From Litoditis marina (taxonomy: Eukaryota > Nematoda > Chromadorea > Rhabditida > Rhabditidae): a DNA stretch of 64,000 bases. Under the pieces are notes generated by a model that worked only from the letters and a program-made list of their open reading frames with translations, was not told where the DNA came from and did no database searches. Both the position numbers and the translations under genes were made by a program. Location of the stretch: the NCBI GenBank assembly GCA_964036275.1, contig OZ038439.1, forward strand, positions 11,744,095-11,808,094. The letters are read 5' to 3'. Positions 44,050 to 56,674 of this stretch are shown here, in pieces; the stretch's first letter is position 1; every line of letters starts with the position of its first letter.

Positions 44050-44175
44050 TCCCATTCTGCGTCTCGTCAAACATACGCTATTTTTCTGCTGTTACATCCC
44101 GCCGGGATGTAAGAGACTAGAAATATACAAGCAGAGCGAGAGACGCAGGATGGAATTCAGAAAAGGTGCCGGGAT
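44050..44175. mobile_element. Partial copy of MITE family GTACGTATGCTAGAAGA
   Basis: CCATCCCATTCTGCGTCTCG, a central CATCCCGCCGGGATG palindrome, and AGAGACGCAGGATGG, AAAAGGTGCCGGGATC. The outermost GTACGTATGC ends are absent. Confidence 0.6.
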
Positions 44176-44998
44176 CTACTTCAATGTACTTCAATGTGAA
44201 TAAATGAGAAACATAGATTTGAATATATGATTTCATATATTTTGCAAGGTGTTCATTAAATCGAAAGTGTTATTTGTATAAAATAAGTTCTATTCAGCAA
44301 GAAAATTGATACACATCAACCCTGTTTGGGGGGTTATTTAAATCAATCGTTTTGTTAGTCTTTTTGTTGGTTCAAGATGGCCTGTATCGAAGGATAAGAT
44401 CAACTACGGTAGGTATAGATTACTAATGTGTTATAACTTGCTGAAAAAAAAGCAAACTGTGTTTTCAAGTAGAAGAAGGCAGGTAATCCTAATCGGAAGT
44501 TGGAAACCGAGTTGTTTACCAACGTTCGCAAAAAGCCAAGTCGTATCGTAAACCATGGTTCAGACAGTTTACCAAGAACTTCGAGCACAATTATGCTCCA
44601 AGCTTCGATTTCACAACTTGATATCAACTAGTGACCAATTTGGGCGAACCTTGGTAAACAACTCGGTTTTTAATTTCAGAGTACAAACAAGAGTTGCCGT
44701 ACGTTTTCAAACCGAATCTCATCGAGAGAATGAGCGTAAGTTGCATTTCGATCCTACGCAGATATATTCTGGAACACATCCTGAAAATCTTAAAGTTGAT
44801 CTCAGCCATTGAAAAATTTTAATATTGGTTGGTATGAACATCAGAATGAATACATAAAGAAACATGCAATAGAATAGAACGGAATGAAATGGTAATTTCC
44901 GATTTAACACGTGTTAGATGCCACATCGGTAGATGTGGCACCACAACTACTATGGAATGAAAGAAATTTTGTAAGAGTATACTTTAGTCTGTTATAGT

Positions 44999-45186
44999 AG
45001 GTGCCAAATTTATGAATTTCCGTCTCTCGCCGGAATCGAACCTGCGAGCAAGTGTTTCGTAGCAGGGCGCTAACCACTACGCTATTAGGGCACATAACCG
45101 CCAAGCTGTGGAATCGAAGACATGTGTGCGAACACAGCGGAAAGTGGAATATACCGTACCCTTCCGCTATTCCGTTAGCGACTATA
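44999..45186 (-). mobile_element. tRNA-derived SINE family 1, copy 3 (best tRNA-like boxes)
   Basis: On the minus strand CATGTCTTCGATTCCACAGC, GTGCCCTAATAGCGTAGTGG, TTAGCGCCCTGCTACGAAAC, GCTCGCAGGTTCGATTCCGG and CGAGAGACGGAAATTC. The CTACGAA loop-like word suggests derivation from a tRNA-Arg(ACG); this is tentative. Confidence 0.72.
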
Positions 45187-45209
45187 CGCGCTAATTGTAT
45201 GATATGCAA

Positions 45210-45425
45210 TACTAAAATTTTGCACGATTGAAGATATGACTGTACCGTGCACTTTTTTTGTGTTTGATGAGATCATCAAATCGACTGTATGAATGTTGGC
45301 GGTGCCGTAATATTATACTGTTAGTCAATTGCACAGTCACGGGAAACATGTTGAACACAGCAGAACGCAGAAAAGTGCAATGACCGAGTGCACGATTCTT
45401 CATTAGACTTCTAATTTTACGTTTC
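45210..45425. mobile_element. Inverted-repeat element, family 'GTGCACAATG' (copy)
   Basis: CGTGCACTTTTTTTGTG near the left, and on the right CACGGGAAACATGTTGAACA, AGCAGAACGCAGAAAAGTGC, AATGACCGAGTGCACGATTC, TTCATTAGA. The right part matches 58372-58505. Confidence 0.55.
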
Positions 45426-45426
45426 A

Positions 45427-45822
45427 TCAAAAAGTGTGGAACCAACAATGGTGTGATTTGTACGGGCTACTCTAGGACGGCAGAACTTCAGGGACACTGC
45501 AACGAAGAGGGAAATATACAGAGTGTGATTTTTTTAAAGTGACGGTGCCGCAAAAAGGTAAAAATATTTTGCTAACTAGGTCACAGTAGATCGCAAGTCA
45601 CAGCTTATGTTGAGATATATCACGGAATTTGAGAACAATGAGCAATATTACTGTTGTCGACACAATTATTTAGCTGTAACCTGTGATCTACCGTGACCAT
45701 ATTCCGCCCTTTTTGTTGCAGTGTCCCTAATGTTATGCTGTCCTAGAGTAGCTAAACGGTATGAAACAACACAATAGGGTACAACGTACAAAACACCATT
45801 GTTGGTCCTCCACTTTTCGATG
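45427..45822. mobile_element. Long-TIR inverted-repeat element, about 395 bp
   Basis: The outer arms pair AAAGTGTGGAACCAACAATG with the complement of CATTGTTGGTCCTCCACTTT. The inner arms pair GCTACTCTAGGACGGCAGAA, CTTCAGGGACACTGCAACG with the complements of the sequence at 45705-45752. Arm similarity continues through GGTCACAGTAGATCGCAAGT. Most of the element is arm; no coding capacity. Confidence 0.75.
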
Positions 45823-46023
45823 AATTTATAATTCATATTCTGTCAAATTTAATACTTGCTAAGTGCTGATAGTTGCGTGCATTACGCCTGTTTCGCCCAC
45901 CGAGTCCTGTGCAATGGCTTAACATTTTTAACAGATGAAAATGACCCAATCCAGTTTACTCCAGAAAGATACGCTCGAATACTATTGAAATCAGCATCCT
46001 CGAATGATCTTTTCCAAACTAGA

Positions 46024-46684
<661 letters not shown>

Positions 46685-46855
46685 TTTCCATTGAGTGAGC
46701 ACTGGGTTCAATTGAATGGGCGATGCTGATTATGTTCCATCAGACGATTGAGTATGTGGATCAAAGATACGCATATGAGCTGGCCGCTCGCCAAACCCCG
46801 CCCCTCACGAAATCGATGGTACGGTGTCCACAACAGTCTGACGAACCCTATACAC
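46685..46855. mobile_element. Inverted-repeat element, family GGCGAGCGGCCAGTTTG (copy 2)
   Basis: GGTTCAATTGAATGGGCGAT, GAGCTGGCCGCTCGCCAAAC, AATCGATGGTACGGTGTCCA and CAACAGTCTGACGAACCCTA correspond in order to the copy at 57203-57562. Confidence 0.6.
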
Positions 46856-46859
46856 GTAT

Positions 46860-47740
46860 CTATCAATCAACCACCACTCTGTTTTAACCATCATTGTGGT
46901 TGCACGTGTTATGCTACAGGATCTGGTCCCTAATGGGTCAGAACCTTAACACACCTAGGGTCCGCGCGGTCTAGCTGTTAGATAATAAAGTAGTATAAAT
47001 ATACCTCGGACCCAACCTCAGTACAAAACGCAGGGGCTGAAACCCTGGAGTGCCCTTCCCAACAGAAGATTAGGTTACAGACTAATTTTTATCAGGCAGG
47101 TTAAATAACATCAATACAATAGAAGTATTATACACGAACAACGGTTATAGTAGGATGCAGACCAAAATAGATTCCAAAGAGACGAACCTATCTTGGCTGG
47201 TACAGGAAAGGGAAACTGGCGGACTGACCCCGCCTCTCGCACTGATCGGACGTATGGTCCCGAATAAAGTGAGAGGACAGACTCATAACAGCACATTATT
47301 TAGTTAACTCACTTATAGTGTAGCGAAAGAGACGTTCACAAAAAATTTATAATCCAGACATTCATGGTTACGAGAAATACGTTTAATGAAAAGATTATAC
47401 AGTTCCTGCTGATTGCTTTATCGGCTCTTCACAGCTTCGGACATTTGTTCACTGTCGCTGGATACTGCTGCTCAAATCTTTCCCGCATTGATGCAAATGC
47501 CTTGTTCGACCGGAAAATAAGGTTCAATTTTTATAACAAGTTCATATTTTTTTCTTAAAGTTTAGATTAAAACTGTGCATGTTCGTATGTATCTTTCAGA
47601 AAGATAGATGAAGTTTCACTAAACTTCCATCTCACACATTTCCCATTCAAGTCATAATAACTTTTGCGAGTTGAAAACAACAAACAAGACAGTTGGTCGA
47701 GACTAATGCGTTTTCACATTACTCAGTTTACATATATGGT
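46860..47740. other. No gene seen
   Basis: AT-rich intergenic or intronic sequence; a 64-codon frame at 47364-47558 has no support. Confidence 0.35.
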
Positions 47741-47741
47741 A

Positions 47742-47938
47742 GGTGCGAAATTCATGAATTTATGTCTCTCACCAGAATCGAAACTGCGAGCAAAAGTTTC
47801 GTAGCAGGGCGCTAACCACTGCGCTATTAGAGTACACAACGGAAAGTTTTGAATCGAGGACAGGTGTGCGTACACAGCGTAAAGTGAGATATACAGTACC
47901 CTCCCGCCTTTCCGTTGGCAACGACTATACGTTTGTCA
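47742..47938 (-). mobile_element. tRNA-derived SINE family 1, copy 4
   Basis: On the minus strand GGAAAGGCGGGAGGGTACTG, AATAGCGCAGTGGTTAGCGC, CTGCTACGAAACTTTTGCTC, then GCAGTTTCGATTCTGGTGAG. Confidence 0.7.
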
Positions 47939-47950
47939 TACACTCATAGT

Positions 47951-48254
47951 AGGGTTGTTATAGTCGAACACAAAACTCGACTCGACTCGAAAAAACTCGA
48001 AAGTTTTCGAGTTGAGTCGAACTCGAAACTCAAAAACTCGAAATTTCTCAAAACTCGAAAACTCGATTTTTCGCCAAACTCGAAAACTCGAAACTCGAAA
48101 ATTAGAAATTTTGAACGCGAAAACGCGAAAATCAAAATTTCGGACTCGGAAAATGTATAGTTTGGGTCCATTGACACATAACTCGAAAACTCGATTTCTC
48201 GCCAAACTCGAAAAGTCGAGAACTCCAAATTTTGAACTCGATTAACAACCCTAA
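47951..48254. mobile_element. Element with AGGGTTGTT ends and CTCGAAAA minisatellite interior
   Basis: Begins AGGGTTGTTATAGTCGAACA and ends TCGATTAACAACCCTAA, forming short inverted termini. The interior is an irregular array of AAAACTCGAAAACTCG words. A second, more diverged copy is at 55113-55406. The array yields arginine/lysine-rich shadow frames that are not genes. Confidence 0.65.
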
Positions 48255-49084
48255 CTCATAGCAACTGGAAACAGAACCTCTTGTGAAAAGGGCCTGAGCG
48301 AAGGTAGATCACACTCGGATTAGAACGTTCACAACAGTAATGTTCTGCGTACTGAATACTTGTTGTTTGAAACTGTAACATCGACGAGTCTCACTTTGAT
48401 CGGTTTTTCTTTTGCAACGCGGTTGCGGTTGCGCTGTATTCTTTTCCTTTTATACCTCGATGAAACATGAAATGATCTGACAATAAATCGAATTCATAAC
48501 CGGCTCGACACACTTCCCAGCGCTGAAAATTCAAAATGTTCTAATAATGATAATTATTATTATAAGTTTATTGCGCATAGATTCAACAACAAAAGTAGTA
48601 AGAGTTAGCTAATTGAGTTATTAAAACAATCCATGGTCTCACACATTTTCACAAGCCTTTCCGAGAATGGGACTACGTTTCTTATGTCTTTGTTATCTGT
48701 ACTGTTTTAGTATAAAGTTAATTAAACCGTTCAGGATTGAGGAAAAACTGTATTTTTCTCTTTGTTTTTTTGTTGTTGTAAGGTTTGTAGTGGACAAACT
48801 ATTTGTGTTTGCACCGGCAAACTCTTTACTTTATTAATATAGGTACTTGACTGTATTTGGATTATTTGACTCAATTGTTAAATTTGTTTGGTTCGATGTT
48901 TAATTACCAAAACGGTGTTGTCTCTGATTCGAAATGGGAAAGCTTCGTCATGCATCGGAATGTCACTGAGGGACACAAACTGCGGCTCCCAGGCAGCATT
49001 ACGGTATCTGCAATGCGCTAAGCTTTCTAGGTTTTTTAATGGAAGTCAAACAAAAAAGACAATAAAGACTGACTAAACTAGAAG
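48255..49084. other. No gene seen
   Basis: AT-rich sequence with no coding exon recognised. Confidence 0.4.
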
Positions 49085-49225
49085 TAAATCGGATACTCAC
49101 GTAAAGTTAGCATTCTAATGAGGAATCTTGCACTTTTTCATTGCACGTTTCCGAGTTCTGCTGTGTTGACCATGTTTCACGTGACTGTGCAATTGATTAA
49201 TAGTTTATACTTGGTGTTATTTATT
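49085..49225. mobile_element. Inverted-repeat element, family 'GTGCACAATG' (copy)
   Basis: GCATTCTAATGAGGAATCTT, GCACTTTTTCATTGCACGTT, GAGTTCTGCTGTGTTGACCA and TGTTTCACGTGACTGTGCAA match 28838 and 59108 in order. Confidence 0.6.
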
Positions 49226-49828
49226 CATGTAAATGGTTTTGTTCTACATACTGTAGTGCACATTGTTTTTATAATATTGAACTTACATGAGTCATTCACG
49301 TAGAAAATATTAAAAACTTTGAAAATCATACTCGAGATCTTTGGAAGAAATTCCGTTTTCAGAGAAATTAGATGTGAACCACTCCTCCAAATGTGGAATT
49401 CTGTGCGGCCCTTGAACAATATTTTTTGAATGTATTTCACATTTCACATTCACATGCAGTTAACAGTGTAGATTTTTTTCTTTCTCACACAACATTCGAC
49501 AACTGTACGAAATCATTTCATCGAAGTTTAAAATAAAAATGATCATTGCATATATATCTTCCGCAGATTAGTCGCAATAAACCAATTTTTTCGCATTCGA
49601 TTCTGATTCATCATTACAAGAAATAATATTTGTGACCAATTTTCAGTTCGCTTCAGCAAATAGACATTTAGAAGCAAAAGTATACTGTTGGAGTGATATT
49701 GACCATTACAGATCTCACCTTTGTAAAACCTGTCGTGAAAAACAACCGCGTTGTCATTTTTGAAAAGTGTGAGCAAATCTGCCCTCGTTCGCGGACTGAA
49801 ACACAGAAAAAAATGAATGAGGAAGCTA
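49226..49828. other. No gene seen
   Basis: AT-rich; no supported exon. Confidence 0.35.
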
Positions 49829-50012
49829 AACTTATGAATTTTGGTCTCTCGCCGACACCGAACCTGCGAGCAAAAAAATTGTAGCTGGTGGCTAGCCAAT
49901 ACGCTACGAGAGTAAAGAAAAGCTTTGGAATCGAAGACATGTGTCCGAACACAGCGAAATTTGAGATATACAGTTTTCTCCCGTCTTCCCGTTGCCTGAG
50001 ACTGTACTATGT
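49829..50012 (-). mobile_element. tRNA-derived SINE family 1, copy 5 (most diverged)
   Basis: CATGTCTTCGATTCCAAAGC and GCTCGCAGGTTCGGTGTCGG are kept on the minus strand; the A-box region is altered. Confidence 0.6.
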
Positions 50013-50388
50013 ACGTACACAGTAGTCGGTTACAAGGCCAAAACCTGATTGAAAACACCGCAATCTGAGTTTCGGTTGCATCGCAGCAAAATGCGCCTAA
50101 CAATATTGTTTCCTTTTTCATTTACTTACTCGTGAATTATGTTTGTCGATTTGTATTCTACTGCTTATATTTTTATTTTCTCATCTTGTATAGGCCATGC
50201 TCGAATGTGAATAATTCAGTCAATCGAAGTATACCATGCACCTAGTTGGTACCTAAGCTTTACTAGGTTCGGCAAAGTACTTTCACTAGGTCTGCCAAGG
50301 AGAATATTCAGCACAGTATACTTAAGTATCAAAATCATATTATAGTAAAGTATCAAAAATACTAGGCAACTTCGTGAATGTAACTCAC

Positions 50389-53302
50389 TTCTCAACCTTT
50401 TCATCAATCTCGAAAATTCGATATACGAGCACAGATTTCCTTTCAGGAGCTATGAGCCGTTCAGCAATTTGAAGAACATCACTTTCAAAATTAGCACTGA
50501 ACAAATGCTCAAAGTCCGCTATCAGAATGTACTTTGTTGAGGAGAACTGAAACAGAAGTGGAGAGAATTGAACCATAGGCAGGTCCCACCCCGACCTGGG
50601 TGGAAAGTAAAGAAGGACCATTTTTTGGTCCAATCCTAACGCTTCAGTCCTTCAAACTGTAATACATTTTTCAATTGCAGTTTAGAGGACCGTTGACATA
50701 GGATTGATTCGCATCAACCTGAGACGTGGAACGACCTCAATGAGTCTAGATTGAACTTCAATGTCAACAATGCTTACTTTCTACTCTACCTCACGTTTCG
50801 ATTACTGCCTAGGAATTGAATGTTCACTACGTATGGGGGTCCACTACCACTCTAACTTCATTTTTTCGACCGCTATGTTCACCACCATTCAAACTTCAGT
50901 TTCTCAACCGCAATATAGATTAAGAAAAACAAAGTTGGTAAGAATCAATGGTCCCCAGTGTGAAAAATGACCCACTCAGACCAAATTACAGGGGGGCTGT
51001 AATTTATCTAACCGCCCTCACTCCACCTTTTTGTTTGGAAAACTGAAAAAAAAGGTTACTTTACCCAAAAAATCGCTCATTTGTTGAGCTGTGAGGTAAA
51101 AGCAAGTGAAAGCTGTGATTTCATTTCACTTTTGTACCGTTCACCGTCTTTTTCTTTGAATATGCACAAGAGTATACGTAGAGCAGAGTTTAGCGGAAAC
51201 CAACCATCCTAGCCACATTTCTAGCCAGGTTGGCGGGATAATTGGCCATTTCGTCTATGGTTGCGGTACGTTTTTCGCAGTCGGTTGATCTCGTCATAAT
51301 TGAGCAGTTCAAAGACCACTCATGGGGATAGATCACATGAGCGCGAAGATACTTTTCAATAACAGAGTTCGATTTGGCATAACTCCTAATCTGCAAAAAA
51401 CGAATGAACACAACGATTATTTTCACTATAGTATGCGCAATATTCCACTTTCCCAATTGACTCTTTTCTGACAAACTTCTGTTTGAAGAAACCATTTACC
51501 TGTAACTGAATTTTCATGCTAATTGTCAAATTGGGAGTAAATCAACTAATACACATTGAAAAACTGGCATGTCGGCTCATGACGCGAAGATAGACATTCC
51601 TACTGTGACGCCATCAGGCGTGGTAAATTTGTTTGCCTGTGAACTCAATTTTTCTGTTCCTACTTGAATCATGATGGTTATATGTGTCAAAGACATTTCC
51701 AGATGTTCATCGAGATTTTTTCCGTACCTAGGTCATTTGCGGTGCTGTTACGTACCTATGAGAATACAGATCAGGGTGAACGTATGGGAGTTATCTATTT
51801 GTATATCATGTATTTTCAGTAGATTTAGAGAGATTAGCAGTGCATTACTATTATTGTTGTGCCAGCTACTACGTTGACACGTTGTACTATTGTACAACTG
51901 TTGAATACAGTAAAAGCATGTACCTGTTCTAATATACATGAGTACTGTTCTGGGTGATTGAGTACTATTGAAATAGACATGGGTGCATTCCAATTTTCCA
52001 CCTGCAAAGGGCCAGGTGACATGAAATGTGTGAAAACACCTCATAACTAGATAATGTCTTTATTATATTTTCAGGAATCACGAAGATCTCACTTTGCGAT
52101 TGCATATTGACAGTGTTTTTCTGGTAAAAATGAGGTCTCCGTCCTTTTTTTTTTCTTGTCTGAGCCTGATTGAGTCACACGTTTCCTTTCCAACTGTGTA
52201 TATGAATCAGATAATCAAAAAATCGAAAAAAAGTACCTGCTCCAGCATTTTTTCATCCAAAAACTCAGCACTTATATGTAGAATTTGAGCGATGCGATTG
52301 TACTCCGACACCTTGGGAGCTATCACGTCATAGTGGATACAGTAGTTGTGGTAGGTCACAAACGAACCCTCATTCGTGGAGCTACTGAAAAAAGAAGCAC
52401 AGAAGCTGAAAAAAGTAATTATTCTTCCCAAGTTTTCAAACAAATTACCTATATTTTACGTTATAATGTTATCATTACTTAGGCAACTACGGTAGAATTA
52501 GCAAAACTTCTTTATACTTTAGAAATACCTTTTTTTCGGAAAGTGAAATAGAAACAATGGTCAAAATTAACACATTTGGCTCTGATTCATTATCACAAAG
52601 AGGCTGACGCTTGCATTTGAGAACAGTCATTACTCTGCGATTTGTAGATTGCCAGAAAAATAAAATTGTATATCCCAATGTTGACGATATACAAGTTAAG
52701 GTGTTGCGTTACTGTTTTGGAAGATCACAAATCCCGAAAAAGTGGTAAATGTACGAGGAATTTTAGAAGTCCAGGGAAATATACAAGTTTTTCCCGAAGT
52801 TCTGGGTAATATACCAGTCGGCCCGTCTCAGAGTAAGAGATTTCTAGGTATTCTGCTAGAGTCAAATATGAGTCGCGCTAAAATGCTGTAGACTATAATA
52901 TAGCTGAGAATATTATTCTCAGCTGGAAGCGGGATACTCTATTTGCAAGGCGTATTAACCGTTTTTTTGCTGTTTATGGAATTTGTCTTTTGTTTTTTTG
53001 TGACCTATTTACGGTCTACAGAGCAACTTAGTTTTTTTGTAACTGTAAGTAGTTGATAACAGTGAACACTTCATACTCACTGATCATTCAATCATTTTTG
53101 TATCAACGTTATTCAAGTGATCTACATTATATTTAACCTAATTGTGTTTATCCCATTACACTCACCTTTGGTATACGTTTGGCTTCTCAACGACACCTGT
53201 ACGAAGTTCATTGTAAATTAGCACAATACCGATACCAATAAGTGACAACTTGGTATACTGCCACACAGTTTGTACTATATATGTTGAAAAAGTCTTCGAC
53301 AT
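50389..53302 (-). CDS. GT49-like type II membrane glycosyltransferase (5' part)
   Basis: Five minus-strand exons join in frame: 53302-53166, 52384-52237, 52001-51924, 51390-51205 and 50546-50389, about 235 residues. A hydrophobic segment at residues 16-31 near the N-terminus is a signal anchor for the Golgi. The lumenal part has ISAEFLDEKMLEQVENWNAP with MSISIVL (start of the GT fold), LRAHVIYP, then YPANLARNVARM (172-183) and TKYILIADFEHLFSANFE, followed by VLVYRIFEIDEKVE. The P-N-x-A-R-N-x-A-R followed by YxLxAD(F/Y)E pattern is that of the Glyco_transf_49 family (LARGE/B4GAT1-like), expanded in nematodes. DFEH is the expected metal/nucleotide-sugar motif. The C-terminal half of the domain was not found; candidate exons at 42750 and 41711 are uncertain. 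Donor and acceptor sugars cannot be inferred. Confidence 0.72.
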
Positions 53303-53825
53303 TTCCAACTCCCGCAGTCACACGTCTGAAGATGGTTTTCTGAACGACATTGTGTCATTTAGAATTTATAGACTGGCTCAGAGAAATAAGGTTGTGTTAC
53401 GATACTAAAAATTTAACATTTTTGACCGGAGAGAAAAACGTATACAACAAATTTATATAATAAGCCGAATTCCGTGAAACACTTTAGCGACAACTATCAT
53501 TTGAAATACGGAATGGATACGTGTATATTTACGGCAATTTACATGAAAAATATACATCAATACAGATGGTGAAAAGAACAAAACACGTCACTGTAACAAG
53601 CTAACCGATGAATAAACTACTAACAATAAATAATTAGGACTGGAAGGATAGTAGAAGGAGAGATGATATCCTAAAACTAACAGTTCTTAGGTGAGGGACT
53701 CAAGGTCTAGGTGGTAAGCTTACGTTTACTAAAATAGGCAGCTACTTCTGTTGTGTTAAATCTTATGAATAACTTACATAAGCATAAATAATTTAGTTTT
53801 TCAACCTAACATGGACTGTGGACTA
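53303..53825. other. Intergenic; no gene seen
   Basis: AT-rich upstream flank of the glycosyltransferase gene. No clear promoter elements. Confidence 0.4.
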
Positions 53826-53930
53826 TGTGGAGTGAAGATGTGCAAGGACGAGCGCCGTTACTAGCTCATGCAGTTCGCCATGAAGGTGAAGCTCCGGTCA
53901 TTCCCACTGAGACTAGGCAGCGGGCCAACC
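53826..53930. mobile_element. Fragments of SINE family 2 and of MITE family CATTCCCACTGAGAC
   Basis: GCGCCGTTACTAGCTCATGC with GTTCGCCATGAAGGT corresponds to the body of SINE family 2 (37757-38004). It is followed directly by CATTCCCACTGAGACTAGGC, AGCGGGCCAA, one end of the MITE seen at 8972. Confidence 0.55.
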
Positions 53931-54728
53931 AAGTTTCCAGGCTACTTTCACCACTTTGGAGTTTTTCAAAAAAACTGCAAATGCCTGTTAGCGGTACTTC
54001 AGATTCATGAAAACATGTGAATTGAATAAATTTCTCAGAATTCTCATGTTTGTTTCTTGGCGCCAATGAGTTTCAGTTCAGATGACACAGAGTACAGCTA
54101 ATGCATCTTCGTAGTTATTTGAAGTTGATTTTCCGAGTTGCTTGGCACATTATACGATGCACGAAGAACTGTGGCGTTCTCAGAAATAACCGAAGTTTGT
54201 GTTTGTTTTATAAATTCATATCAGTTCAACTGATTTTCCGAAGAAATATGAATGGTTGTTTCAAGCGTTAGTCAGAATGTATTGCTGTTTTCCTGTTTCC
54301 ACGATCCTAACACTACGTGTTCCCTTCAGGTATCCAGTCTACAAGTCGACTGAGACGACGATGAGGAAGAAAACCCGGGCCACGCGCGACTGGGAATCGC
54401 TGGTCCGTATTTCCGACAGGAATGCATGTTTCACAAGCAATTCTCTTCCCCTCCTCCAAGAAGTTTCTCAAACACCGCCTCGTAACGAAGAGACGTGAAT
54501 ACATAAATATGAATATGAAAAGATTGCTTGCTCTAAAATGAATTCCCCGAAGATCATTAAATAACATTGAATTGACACAATAACATGCCCAATCTCTGAA
54601 ATGTAGTCATGTGATGTTCACACCTTGAAACGTTGTTGGAATCCTATGTTAAATCCTGCGACTCTCGCTTTGCGCACTATTTCGTGACTTTCAGCGAGAA
54701 GTAACAGCATCGAAAATGTGTAGTTCAG
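53931..54728. other. No gene seen
   Basis: AT-rich; an 80-codon frame (54256-54498) and its antisense shadow have no support. Confidence 0.35.
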
Positions 54729-54897
54729 AGTACGTATGCTAGAAGACCCCGGCACCTTCATCCCATCCTGCCTCTCTCGCTCTGTCTCAATATTTCTAGT
54801 CTCGTGTATACCGGCGGGATGTGAGAGCAGAGAAAGATCGTAGGTCCGAGGAGACGCAGGATGGTATGAAGGTGTCGGGGTCTTGTAGCATACGTAC
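54729..54897. mobile_element. MITE-like element, family GTACGTATGCTAGAAGA (most complete copy)
   Basis: GAGTACGTATGCTAGAAGAC, CCCGGCACCTTCATCCCATC on the left and the complement of GGTGTCGGGGTCTTGTAGCA, TACGTACTC on the right. The arms span about 45 bp, with a short unpaired centre containing CGGCGGGATGTGAGAG. Confidence 0.78.
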
Positions 54898-55112
54898 TCA
54901 GAAGAGGCAGACTAGTACGGGAAGACCGGGATGGTAATGAATAAGACCTCAGCTGATGTTTCGTTCAATCAGCCCACTTTTGAATCACTTGGACAATTCC
55001 TTTGCATGGAAGTCAGTGAGAAAAAAACTTGTACGGTACTAGGTCGTTTTATCATGGTCAGTGGAGATGAACCCTCTGCGACACAACATTGTGAAAACGG
55101 TGAAAGTATTTC

Positions 55113-55406
55113 TAGGGTTGTTGAAGTCGGGTCTGAAACCGAAATAAATTCGAGTAAAAATTACTCGAATCGGAGTTTCGAATATTTCCGAGCTTCTGCT
55201 TTGTGCAAAACATTTATCAATTTTCATACGTTTTCGACAAGATAACGGACGGATAAACAGCTAGGGTTTCCATACTTGAGTCAGAACTGAAACCGAGTCA
55301 AATGGATCAAAAACTGAAAAGTCGAAACTTGAAATATTCGAAAATCCTCAATTGGTCCAAAATTCGAAAATCGAAATATTATTTTATAACCGAACAACAA
55401 CCCTAA
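55113..55406. mobile_element. Element with TAGGGTTGTT ends (copy 2)
   Basis: TAGGGTTGTTGAAGTCGGGT at the left and AACAACAACCCTAA at the right, with AAACCGAAATAAATTCGAG-type and GTCGAAACTTGAAATATTCG-type interior words, a diverged version of 47951-48254. Confidence 0.6.
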
Positions 55407-56674
55407 CTATTTCTATCCATTTTTTGCTCTTTCTCTGATGAGCGAGTGCCACATTCTATGAACGTAGATAAAAAATAAATGATTGAGTTTTTAGTGTACG
55501 GTCAATACTGCTTGGGCCTAAAACAGTTTGTTACCATCAGTGTCGGTATCTGCTTGATGGTACGGAAAGCCTGTAGACATCTCAAAAAGTCTGTGGTACA
55601 AACTTTCTGGATTTTTCGACCTGCGACACTGTTTGCGAGCGTTTGAAACGCAATGGGGCAGCTTTATCTTTTTTATTTCATGAAGTATTATCACGGAAAG
55701 TCATGAAGACTATATTGGTTAATAATTTGTAAAACTTTGTTAAGTAACGTTCACCATAGTGATGAACCTATCAGGAACTTGTTTGCAAATGAGAAAGCAC
55801 TGAAATCTAGGTTTGTTTCCGATCAGTTTCCCAACGAGCAGCTATCATGGTTCTTTTTAGTTCCACTGATGCCATGGCAGAATGCCAGAGAAACTTTGGA
55901 CCAATATTATCCGTAGGCCGAAAATGGCTGGCCAATTGCCCGCGAATTGCCTGAGAAGATAACTACTGTCATGTTAATTGCACTGTTGTCCGATTTACAA
56001 CTGTTCATATTATGGTAATGCACGTGTGCCAACTAAAACCCCACGTTGCACCGAGAGAATGACAATACAATTCATTCGGATAGAATTGTCTTAATAATCA
56101 GACCGCGAACGAGTCATATCGCCCATTTATTTCTTATGCTGAATGAACAGAGAATGATTGGAATGGTTTTTGAATGAGTGTGGAGAACAACATCAAACTA
56201 ATCAATCAATGAATCAAATAAATCAATCAAACAATCAATCAATCAGACTCCGGAGAATATGTGTATGTAAGACGTGTAAGAATTTCATTGCACGAAAAGT
56301 TTTCCCCAAGTGTATGATAACATTTTGAGCTCAAAATATCAGTCTTGTTAGTTTTGGCGAGAATTTTCCGATAGCCGGCTGCTTGTGGGCGCCGCGCCGC
56401 GCCACCTATCACAGCAGTTCGATACCAGCTTGTGCAGCAATTTTGAGGAGGCTGGTCGATGTTGCAAAGTTCCCAACACGATAGACTCCGCCAACTAAAA
56501 TTCACTGTAACCGGCTTCTATCGCTGGTTGAAACGAACTATATTAGACCAAAGTATCATAGAATAAAAACGATAAACTCTTCGGGTTCTCACATAAACAG
56601 TTTTGACAAAGTTCATTGGAAAGAAGACAAACAGAAACATTTTAACAGACATCGTATTAGAGCGTCATTCCGGT
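55407..56674. other. No gene seen
   Basis: AT-rich intergenic DNA downstream of the SGNH gene, including an ATCAATCA-rich stretch near 56195-56245. The 88-codon minus-strand frame at 56505-56239 has no support. Confidence 0.4.

Noticed and set aside
47915..48245. Arg/Lys/Ser/Asn-rich frames on both strands
   Set aside because: Shadows of the CTCGAAAA array; they change frame between strands without any gene signal.
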